Shown one piece after another: positions 58,088 to 64,000 of a stretch of 64,000 nucleotides of DNA. The position numbers were made by a program, and so were the translations under genes. The number at the start of each line of letters is the position of its first letter. Position 1 is the first letter of the stretch. The notes under the pieces were generated by a model. It ran no database searches. It was not told where the DNA came from and saw only the letters and a program-made list of their open reading frames with translations. The stretch comes from CAZRIP01 sp964600165 (GTDB lineage: Bacteria > Elusimicrobiota > Elusimicrobia > UBA1565 > UBA9628). The stretch lies in contig CAZRIP010000002.1 in the NCBI GenBank assembly GCA_964600165.1, forward strand, positions 1-64,000. Direction: 5' to 3'.

Positions 58088-59553
58088 TGTCCTTGCACCG
58101 CGTCGTGCTCAAGACGCGCCGCGTCCCGGGCCTGCGCGCCGTCTACCGCGGCATCTACTCCGTCGCGGCGGCGGCTTGCGCTCGCTCGCTCGCGGCGCTT
58201 CCGGGCGTCTCGGGCGTCTATCTCCATCGCGGCATGAGCCGCGACGGCTGGGAGCCGGGCGTCAGCGACGTCGACCTTCTCATCGTGCTCGACGACGCTC
58301 AAGACGACGAAGTTCGGGCGCTGGCCAAGCTCGCCGCGCGCTCGGCGTCGCTGCGCCGCGCCTTCCCGATGCTGGGCGACGTGTGGATCGGCACGGGCGA
58401 CGAGGCGCGCGCGTATCTGCGCCGAGGCGGTCTGCGGGCCTGGGAGGATTTCCCCGATTGGAGGCTTCTCGCCGGGCGTCCGCTGGCCGGCGGCGGCTGC
58501 GCCGAGAGCGCGGCCAAGCGCCGCTGGCTCGACCCGTGGTCTTGGCTGCTCGTCAGCCACATGGAGCTCGGCCGGCGCGTCTTCGGCGGTTCGGCGGCCA
58601 ACGAGAAAGACGACGCCGATCTGCGGAAGATGCACGCCGACGCGCGCCGCTTCTCCGATTTCCTCCTGTCCGAGCGCGACGCCGCGCCGGCGCCGCGCTC
58701 CCGGGTCGTCGTCGATCCCGCGACGCCGCCGCTCGAGCTGTGGTTGGACTCGAGCGAGCGTTTCGCGCGGGCGTCGCGCCGCGTCCTCGAGAAGGTCGCG
58801 GGTCCCGAGCGGCTGGTCGTCGGCATTCCTCCGGCCGCGCCGGGCGAGCTGGACGGCCTGCTAGCCGGCCCCGCGCGCGCCGTCGTCGCCGATCCGCCGT
58901 ATCACGACTATCTGCTGATGGAGGAGGGCTCCTCGCGCGCGGACTACGAGGCCGTCGCGGCGCTGGCCTCGCGGCGCCTCTCGCCCCGCGTTCTCTTGGC
59001 GCTCGAGCCTTCCGCGTGGGCGCTCGCGCTCCAATCGTCCTACCTCGGCGCGCCGCTCGGCTGGGCCGGCAGCGAAGGGGGGGCGGCCGTCGAGGACGGG
59101 CCCCTGTTCCCGCGCTGGGGGGCCCGCGCGGCGGGGCGCGCGCTGGCGCGCGTGCCCGCGCTCGACGCCGGCCTGCGTCGTGAGACGGCGGCCGAGGCGG
59201 CGTCCTGGATGCTGCTTTGGTGGCGCGCGATGTGGATCGGCGCGGATTGGTCGAACCGCTTCGTCCTCCATCATCTCTGCAGCCGCGCGATGGGCCTGCG
59301 CGCGATCTTGGAGGGCGAGGCCGGCGCGCCTTTTTGCGACTGGGAGCTCCAGCTCGCGCGCCTGAGCGCGCGGCACGAGGACGAGCGTCCCGCGTTCAGC
59401 CGCTTGCGCGAGCGTCTGCGCCGGGAGCCCGCGCCGCGCCTGGACTCCAGCGACCGCGGGGAGCTGGACGCCGGCCACCTTCCGGCCGTCGCGCGGCTCA
59501 TGGGAGATCTCCGCCGGGCGCTGCTCGCGAGCGAGGCCGGGGCCGCGTTCTGA
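58087..59553 (+). CDS. Nucleotidyltransferase-fold protein of unknown function
   Basis: A 488-residue protein with an N-terminal nucleotidyltransferase-like core: YLHRGMSRDGWEPG, then SDVDLLIVLDD near 60-70 (the GS-x-SDxD-type metal site). The rest, mostly helical with WLDPWSWLLVSHMELGRR and WMLLWWRAMWIGADW, is not recognised. No signal peptide is found. It starts one base into the GT2 stop (TGATG) and precedes the PqqD-like gene by 26 bases. Nucleotidyltransferases with PqqD partners occur in some EPS and peptide clusters, so adenylyl or similar transfer is an inference only. Confidence 0.72.
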   Translation: MSLHRVVLKTRRVPGLRAVYRGIYSVAAAACARSLAALPGVSGVYLHRGMSRDGWEPGVSDVDLLIVLDDAQDDEVRALAKLAARSASLRRAFPMLGDVWIGTGDEARAYLRRGGLRAWEDFPDWRLLAGRPLAGGGCAESAAKRRWLDPWSWLLVSHMELGRRVFGGSAANEKDDADLRKMHADARRFSDFLLSERDAAPAPRSRVVVDPATPPLELWLDSSERFARASRRVLEKVAGPERLVVGIPPAAPGELDGLLAGPARAVVADPPYHDYLLMEEGSSRADYEAVAALASRRLSPRVLLALEPSAWALALQSSYLGAPLGWAGSEGGAAVEDGPLFPRWGARAAGRALARVPALDAGLRRETAAEAASWMLLWWRAMWIGADWSNRFVLHHLCSRAMGLRAILEGEAGAPFCDWELQLARLSARHEDERPAFSRLRERLRREPAPRLDSSDRGELDAGHLPAVARLMGDLRRALLASEAGAAF

Positions 59554-59560
59554 TCGATTT

Positions 59561-59569
59561 TGCTATACT
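59561..59569 (+). promoter_or_regulatory. Extended -10 of the PqqD-like operon
   Basis: TGCTATACT, 10 bases before the ATG at 59580. This gives the PqqD-radical SAM-peptide group its own promoter. Confidence 0.55.
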
Positions 59570-59579
59570 CGGTCCCGCT

Positions 59580-59858
59580 ATGGCCTCGGCAAAAGAAGGG
59601 CGCTGGAAGCACAGCTCGCGCGTGGCTTGGCGGAAAGTCGCCGACGAAGCGATCATCCTCGACGTCGAGAGCGCGGTCTATTTCTCGCTGAGCGGCGCCG
59701 GACTTCGCATGTGGGAGCTCTTAGGAAAGGGCAAGACGGCGGGGGAGATCGCCCGCGCGCTCTCCGCGGAGTACGACGCGCAGGAAAACGAGATCGCCCG
59801 CGACTGCGCGAAGCTCGCCGGAAAGCTCGCCGACGAAGGCCTGATCGCACCGGCGTGA
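59580..59858 (+). CDS. PqqD-like peptide-recognition (RRE) protein
   Basis: A 92-residue PqqD-like protein. The pattern WRKVADEAIILDVESAVYF, GLRMWELLGKGKTAGEIARA and LADEGLIAP matches the RiPP recognition element fold. Such proteins bind the leader of ribosomally made peptides and bring it to radical SAM or other modifying enzymes. The gene is followed, by 4-base overlap, by a radical SAM gene, and then by a short peptide with a leader-like motif, giving all three parts expected of a RiPP module. Stand-alone PqqD proteins also occur in EPS loci. Confidence 0.87.
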   Translation: MASAKEGRWKHSSRVAWRKVADEAIILDVESAVYFSLSGAGLRMWELLGKGKTAGEIARALSAEYDAQENEIARDCAKLAGKLADEGLIAPA

Positions 59859-61165
59859 GCGGCACGGTCTTCATCGATCCGCCCAGCCCGCGGGGCTTCG
59901 TCGCCTTTCGCCATTCCCACGGCGGCTACGGCGAATGCTGCCGGACGAGCCGCCTGAAGTTCCCCACGCTGGATCTCTTTCACGCCGCGACGCTGCTGCT
60001 CGAGCGCGGGCACGCCGCCGCCGTCGTCGACTCCGTGCTCGAAAACCACGACCCCGAGGCCTGCGTCAAGGCCGTGCTCGCCAAGAAGCCTTCGGCGGCC
60101 GCGTTCCGGACGAGCGCGGGCTCGTTGGCCGAGGATCTCGCCGTCGCCGAGCTGCTGCGGCGGAAATTCGACGGGCCCATCGTCTTTTTCGGTCCGCAAG
60201 CGGGCGTCGAGTCGGACCGATTGCTCGAAAGCCCCGCCGTCGACGCCGTGCTCGTCGGCGAGCCGCCGTTCCCGTTCCTGGACTTGGCCCGCGACGGCGG
60301 TTTCGGCCGCGCGCGCGGCTTTCGCTATAAGCGGCGGGGAAAGATCGTCGAGAACGCGCCGTCGGGCTTCATGACGCAGCAGGAGCTCGACGCGCTGCCG
60401 GCGCCGCGTTGGGACCTGGTCGATTTCAAGCGTTATTCGTACGTCACCGCGCAGACGAGCTGGGGCTGCCCTTTTCGCTGCGGCTATTGCCCGTACCCGG
60501 TCACGCAAGGCGAGCGCTGGCGCACGCGCTCGATTCCGGCCGTCGTCCGCGAGTTCCAGACGCTGCGCGCGCGCCACGGCCTGCGCTTCGTTCTTTTGCG
60601 CGACCCGGAGTTCTCCCTGGAGCGGCGCCGCACCGTCGCGCTCTGCCGGGCGCTCGCGGCCGCGGGCACGCCTCTCATGTGGGGCTGCGAGACGCGGCTC
60701 GACACCCTGGACGGGGCGCTGATGGACGAGATGGCCGAGGCCGGCTGCGTGCGCGTCGCGTTCGGCGTCGACTCGATCAACCCGGCCGCGCTCGAACTGA
60801 TGGGCCGCCGCGGCCCGTCGCCGGCCGGGATCAGGCGGAAAGTCGCGGCGCTTAAAAAGCGGGGCATCCTGACCTACGGGATGTACATCATCGGGCTGCC
60901 CGGCGAGACCCGGGAGACGACGGGGCGCCTGATCGATTTCGCGCTCGAGCTGGGCACCAACGCGGCCTCTTTCTCGATGGCGACGCCGTTCGCCGGCACG
61001 CGGCTGGCCCGTTTGGGCGCCGAGACCGGCCGCGTCGAGGCTCCCGACCCGCGGCGTTTGACGGGCTGCGTCCCTTCGATGCGCACCGAGGCGCTGTCGC
61101 TCAAAGAAGTCGAGGAGCTCTATTTGTCGGCGAAGGCGCGTTGGAACGCGAGCAGGATCAACTGA
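59855..61165 (+). CDS. B12-binding-type radical SAM enzyme
   Basis: A 436-residue enzyme. The N-terminal 150 residues look like a cobalamin-binding Rossmann domain (DSVLENHDPEACVKAVLAK, IVFFGPQAGVESDR), but the DxHxxG signature is not obvious. The radical SAM core has CxxxCxxC at Cys205, Cys209, Cys212 (WGCPFRCGYCPYP), then FVLLRDPEFSLERRR and YIIGLPGETRETT. B12-dependent members often methylate unactivated carbons in peptides or sugars. The GTG at 59855 overlaps the PqqD stop. Coupling to PqqD and to the peptide downstream makes a peptide substrate likely, but a sugar cannot be excluded. Confidence 0.9.
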   Translation: MSGTVFIDPPSPRGFVAFRHSHGGYGECCRTSRLKFPTLDLFHAATLLLERGHAAAVVDSVLENHDPEACVKAVLAKKPSAAAFRTSAGSLAEDLAVAELLRRKFDGPIVFFGPQAGVESDRLLESPAVDAVLVGEPPFPFLDLARDGGFGRARGFRYKRRGKIVENAPSGFMTQQELDALPAPRWDLVDFKRYSYVTAQTSWGCPFRCGYCPYPVTQGERWRTRSIPAVVREFQTLRARHGLRFVLLRDPEFSLERRRTVALCRALAAAGTPLMWGCETRLDTLDGALMDEMAEAGCVRVAFGVDSINPAALELMGRRGPSPAGIRRKVAALKKRGILTYGMYIIGLPGETRETTGRLIDFALELGTNAASFSMATPFAGTRLARLGAETGRVEAPDPRRLTGCVPSMRTEALSLKEVEELYLSAKARWNASRIN

Positions 61166-61182
61166 GAAGGCGGGGACCACTC

Positions 61183-61299
61183 ATGGCGGCCAAGAAAACG
61201 AAAAGCGATTCGTCCAAGAAGAAGCGCAAGGGCAAGAAGAAATACCACCGGCCAGATCTGGTCAAGCACGGCGTGCTGTCGATCATCGAAGGCGACTGA
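61183..61299 (+). CDS. 38-residue peptide with lasso-leader-like motif (candidate RiPP precursor)
   Basis: A very small gene, 17 bases after the radical SAM stop and before a convergent GT. Residues 1-20 are Lys/Ser-rich and basic. Residues 21-32 read YHRPDLVKHGVL, which fits YxxPxLxxxGxL, the recognition element of lasso-peptide leaders bound by a PqqD-like RRE. The peptide ends six residues later (SIIEGD), so no core follows. This could be a leader for a separate core, a modified peptide in itself, or an adaptor. The ATG has only a weak purine-rich sequence upstream (AGAAGG is far). Expression is unproven, but the position makes chance unlikely. Confidence 0.7.
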   Translation: MAAKKTKSDSSKKKRKGKKKYHRPDLVKHGVLSIIEGD

Positions 61300-61308
61300 C
61301 GCCGCCTT

Positions 61309-62421
61309 TCAGCAAAGGCTGACGACGGGGCGCTCGCCGGTCACGCGCGAGAACCAATTCATCCCTTCGAGCCTCTTGTAGCGGATCAGGAAGTAGTGCC
61401 ACAGGCGCACGCCCTCCGCGCGGCGGATCCACAAGAGCTGAGCCATCACGATCAGACCGTCGAGGAGCTTGGGCCCGCGGTCGGCCGGCAGCCCCAACCG
61501 GTAGAGCGGCCAGCCGTCCTCGACGGTCTTGAAGGGCTCGGTCCAGCGGCTGCGGCGCAGGCAGGCGCAGAACCGGCGTCCTGGCCCGCCGAAGCCCGCG
61601 GCGAGGTTGCCCAGCATCGCCCGCGCCGTGGCGTCGTCGGAGGCGTCCCAGAAGACGCAGGCCGTTGTCGAGCCGACGGCGGCGGGATGGCGGGCGTAGA
61701 TGCCGGCGTAGGCCTCCAGCGCCTTGTCCCAAGAGAACTCGCCGCTTCGCTCGCGGGCGCGGCGGCCGAGCTCCCGGCGCAGCGCCTCGTCCTCGACGAG
61801 CCGGCGCATCGCGGCCGTCAGCGCGCGCGGATCCTTCGGCTCGACGAGCAGGCCTTCGACTCCGTCGCGGACGATCTCGGTGATGCCCCCGACGCGGCTG
61901 GCGACGACGGCCTTGCCGGCCTGCATCGCCTCGATGGCGGCGCCGCCGAGGCTTTCGCGGCGGCTGGGCAGCGCGAAGAACAAGCAGCCGCGCATCAGCG
62001 CGCGGACCGAGCGGTGCGGCAGCTGCCCCAGCCACAGCACGCGGCGCTCGAGGCCGAGCCGGCGGACGAAGGCCTGGAGCTTCCCGTCCGAATGGTCGGC
62101 CCCGCAGAGCACGAGCTGGAGGTCCGGGTGGCGGTCGGCCAGCTCGGCGAAGGCCATGACCAGGACGTCGACGCCCTTGTACTCGGCCAAGCGCGCCGCG
62201 CAGAGGATATACGGCGCCTTGACGCCCGGCGGCGGGGGATAGTCGTCTCCGGGCGGGGGTTCGAGGGCCGTCCCGTAGTAGATCACGGAGATCTCGTTGG
62301 GCGGGCGCCGGTACCAGCGCAGGATCTCCTTTCGATTCCAGGCTGAGTTCGAATTGACCTCGAAGGCCGCGGCCATCAGGCGCCCCGCGCTCGCGACGTC
62401 GAAGCCCGGCTCGTCGCTCAT
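61309..62421 (-). CDS. Glycosyltransferase family 4 lacking most of its N-lobe
   Basis: A 370-residue protein. It starts at MSDEPGFDV and reaches the hinge-like NSNSAWNRKEILRWY at about residue 23-37, so it lacks the usual 150-170 residue N-terminal Rossmann lobe. The C-lobe is complete (AARLAEYKGVDVLVMAF, VLCGADHS, LPSRRESLGGAAIEAMQAGK, DGVEGLLVEPKD) and closely resembles that of the GT4 at 50756. About 110 extra residues follow. The ATG at 62421 overlaps the DegT stop (ATGA). It may work with another N-lobe, or be a decaying gene. Confidence 0.8.
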   Translation of the reverse strand: MSDEPGFDVASAGRLMAAAFEVNSNSAWNRKEILRWYRRPPNEISVIYYGTALEPPPGDDYPPPPGVKAPYILCAARLAEYKGVDVLVMAFAELADRHPDLQLVLCGADHSDGKLQAFVRRLGLERRVLWLGQLPHRSVRALMRGCLFFALPSRRESLGGAAIEAMQAGKAVVASRVGGITEIVRDGVEGLLVEPKDPRALTAAMRRLVEDEALRRELGRRARERSGEFSWDKALEAYAGIYARHPAAVGSTTACVFWDASDDATARAMLGNLAAGFGGPGRRFCACLRRSRWTEPFKTVEDGWPLYRLGLPADRGPKLLDGLIVMAQLLWIRRAEGVRLWHYFLIRYKRLEGMNWFSRVTGERPVVSLC

Positions 62422-63542
62422 CGCGGCTTGCGCGCGAAGGCCCGCGCGGCGTCGACGACGCGGTCGACCTCGGCGTCCCGAAGCCTCGGGTGAAACGGAA
62501 GATAGAGGAACTCCCGCGCCAGACGCTCGGCGACGGGCAGGCGCCGCCGATACGGTTTGTAGAGCGCCTGGAGATGGTTGCACGACAGCCAGTCGCCCGT
62601 CTCCACGCCGCGCGCGGAAAGGGCGGCGCGCAAGGCCGCCTTGCGCCCGCCGGCGACGCGGACCGGGAAATAGTGGAGGGAGCGGCGCGCGTAGGGCTGG
62701 TCGCGGGGCGGCGCGACGGAGTCGAGCCCGGCCAAGCCCTCATGATAGCGGCGCGCGATCGCCTCGAGGCGCCCGGAGAACTCTGGCCAGCGCTCGAGCT
62801 GGCGGAGCCCGATGACGGCCGACGCGTCGCTGATGCGGTAATGATAGCCGAGCTCGGCCACCCCGCGCGGCGGCGGGAGCGGCCCGTCGGGCCCGACCGC
62901 CTGCCCCAAGCGGGCGAGGCGCGACAACCGCTGCTCCCAGGCGCGGCGGCGGTGGACGACGGCGCCGCCGTCGAGCGCGGACAGGTTCTTGAGCCCGCTG
63001 AAGCTGAAGCAGCCGAGGTCGCCCATCGAGCCCAGCGGCTTTCCTTTATAGAGGCCGTCGCCGGGCGCGGACGCGCAGGCGTCCTCGATGAGAGCCAGGC
63101 GCCGCTCGCGGGCGAAGGCGAGGATCGGGTCCATGTCGCAGGCGTGCCCGTTGAGGTGGACGACGAGGACGGCGCGCGTCCGCGGCGTGACCCGCTCCTC
63201 GAGCCGTCGCCAATCGAGGTTGCCGGTCTCCGGCTCGACGTCGCAGAAGACCGGGGTTGCCTCGTTATAAAGGATCGCGTGGCTCGTGGCCGGCACGGTG
63301 AGCGGCGTGGTCAGCACCTCGCCGCCCTCGACGCCGGCCAGGCGCAGCGCCAGGTGAAGCGCGGCCGTGCCCGAGTTGACGCCGGCCGCGAACGGCATGC
63401 CGGCGGCGCGCGCGACGCGCTTCTCGAAGAGGCGTGGATAGACTCCGGCGCCGATCCAGCCGCTTTTGAAGGCTTCGCCCAGCGCCGCGGCCTCGGGCGC
63501 GCCGAAAGTCGGCACGACGTAGCGGATGGCGGCGCGTTTCAT
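62418..63542 (-). CDS. DegT/DnrJ/EryC1 sugar aminotransferase
   Basis: Second sugar aminotransferase of the region, 374 residues. The PLP-Lys is in FSGLKNLSALDGG, and VNSGTAALHLALRLAG and LIEDACASAPGD are standard. It resembles the one at 45464 only at family level, so it probably acts on another nucleotide keto-sugar. It overlaps the truncated GT4 start by 4 bases. Its start (ATG at 63542) faces the GTG of the GT at 63584, with a 41-base AT-rich gap between them. Confidence 0.93.
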   Translation of the reverse strand: MKRAAIRYVVPTFGAPEAAALGEAFKSGWIGAGVYPRLFEKRVARAAGMPFAAGVNSGTAALHLALRLAGVEGGEVLTTPLTVPATSHAILYNEATPVFCDVEPETGNLDWRRLEERVTPRTRAVLVVHLNGHACDMDPILAFARERRLALIEDACASAPGDGLYKGKPLGSMGDLGCFSFSGLKNLSALDGGAVVHRRRAWEQRLSRLARLGQAVGPDGPLPPPRGVAELGYHYRISDASAVIGLRQLERWPEFSGRLEAIARRYHEGLAGLDSVAPPRDQPYARRSLHYFPVRVAGGRKAALRAALSARGVETGDWLSCNHLQALYKPYRRRLPVAERLAREFLYLPFHPRLRDAEVDRVVDAARAFARKPR

Positions 63543-63570
63543 CGAGGGGGACTGTCCGTTGGGGATTTAT

Positions 63571-63576
63571 TATATT
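63571..63576 (+). promoter_or_regulatory. -10 TATATT of the right-edge GT gene
   Basis: TATATT, 7 bases before the GTG at 63584, the leaderless arrangement seen elsewhere in the window. On the minus strand TATAAT-like bases are about 26 bases from the DegT start. Confidence 0.5.
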
Positions 63577-63583
63577 ACTTCGC

Positions 63584-64000
63584 GTGAAGATCGCGCTGGC
63601 GTGGCTCGATCCGTCCGATCCCACCGACCGCCGCGTGGCGGAGTCTCTGACGCGCGCGCTGCGGACGCTCGGGCACGACGTCATTTGGGTCGGCCCGCGG
63701 CGCCGGACGGGGGAGCGGGCGACCGCGCGCGTCGCCGGCGCGCGGCTTTTCCGTGTAAGCGGAGGCTCGCGCGCTCTGCTGGAGCTGCACCGGCGCGAGC
63801 GCGTCGACGTCTGGCATTGCCACGCGTTCGCGCGCTCGCACGAGGCGTTCTCGCGAGCCGCGGCGCGGGGCCGCTGGCCGCTCGTCGTCACGCTGCACCT
63901 GATCCTCAAGGATTATCTTCCGTCCATCGGCGGCGCGCGCGGCTTGCGCGCGCTCGTCGCTCCCGCGGATTTTATCGTCGCGGTCAGCCGCTCCGAGAGC
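63584..64000 (+). CDS. Glycosyltransferase family 4, N-lobe, cut by window edge
   Basis: Open plus-strand frame to the window end, 139 residues visible, starting from GTG. KIALAWLDPSDPTDRRV, VIWVGPRR, VWHCHAFARSH and LVVTLHLILKDYLP form the N-terminal Rossmann lobe of a GT4, reaching the FIVAVSRSES hinge strand at the edge. The C-lobe should lie to the right. It is divergent from the DegT gene. It is interesting because the GT4 at 61309 lacks exactly this lobe. Confidence 0.85.
   Translation, partial: MKIALAWLDPSDPTDRRVAESLTRALRTLGHDVIWVGPRRRTGERATARVAGARLFRVSGGSRALLELHRRERVDVWHCHAFARSHEAFSRAAARGRWPLVVTLHLILKDYLPSIGGARGLRALVAPADFIVAVSRSES

Noticed and set aside
61183..61299. Reading the 38-residue peptide as a complete lasso-peptide precursor
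   Set aside because: It has the leader motif but no core, and no lasso protease or cyclase genes are in the window. It is listed as leader-like only.
61304..61319. Hairpin GCCTTT-CAGC-AAAGGC as a terminator between the peptide gene and the GT4
   Set aside because: The stem is only 6 bases and has no T-run on either strand; it overlaps the GT4 stop. A weak bidirectional role is possible but not supportable.
1..64000. CRISPR arrays, insertion sequences, prophage and rRNA
   Set aside because: No regularly spaced direct repeats, transposase or integrase motifs, phage structural genes or rRNA-like sequence were found by reading.

Overview
The window is a GC-rich bacterial chromosome fragment with short intergenic gaps and many 1-4 base gene overlaps. 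A run of ten Ns (16390-16399) marks it as part of a draft scaffold. Outer-membrane efflux parts, an RND pump, lipoproteins and periplasmic proteins indicate a diderm (Gram-negative type) cell. The mix of thyX, an xylFGH-type transporter and many exported proteins of unknown function would fit Elusimicrobiota or another deep-branching diderm phylum; this placement is inference. One tRNA gene (Leu, UAA) is present. I saw no rRNA, CRISPR array, transposase or prophage.

Layout. 1-9400: leuS (cut by the left edge), phoH-ybeY, a GH57/DUF3536 glycosidase, a receiver-kinase hybrid, a Cys-rich hypothetical and an exported protein with a kinase-like C-terminal half. 9400-15450 (minus strand): glgC, an exported adaptor-like protein, thyX, an exported CbiX-like protein, a response regulator and an exported integrin-like repeat protein. 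15480-20400: a gene of unknown function interrupted by the N gap, an amidinotransferase-fold enzyme, small exported or membrane proteins and a ferritin-like protein. 20470-24160: an xylFGH-type sugar ABC transporter. 24160-26720: a lipoprotein, tRNA-Leu, psd and pssA. 26720-35680 (minus): a complete mdtA-mdtB-mdtC-outer-membrane-factor operon. 35700-38500: two tandem paralogous exported proteins. 38500-41700: LssY_C-like protein, metG and a holB-like gene.

41700-64000 is a surface-glycan region. It starts with a glutamine-synthetase homologue that lacks several metal and substrate residues. WbqC, a PIG-L deacetylase, a GT2, a DegT aminotransferase, a PglC-like phosphoglycosyltransferase and a PglF/CapD-like dehydratase follow. 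After tmk and an SGNH hydrolase comes a second block of GT4 and GT2 enzymes, a 2OG-Fe(II) oxygenase, a radical SAM/SPASM enzyme, a three-module GT2 and a nucleotidyltransferase-fold protein. Next is a compact group of a PqqD-like RRE protein, a B12-binding-type radical SAM enzyme and a 38-residue peptide. That peptide carries the YxxPxLxxxGxL signature known from lasso-peptide leaders but stops with no core. This group is my best candidate for an undescribed system.

A second theme is regulatory. Many first genes of transcription units have a -10 element, often extended (TGnTAnnnT), ending 6-8 bases before the start codon, as expected for leaderless mRNAs. The spacing argues for downstream GTG starts at 5792, 41655 and 50067 in place of the upstream ATGs, which lie on or next to the -10 box.
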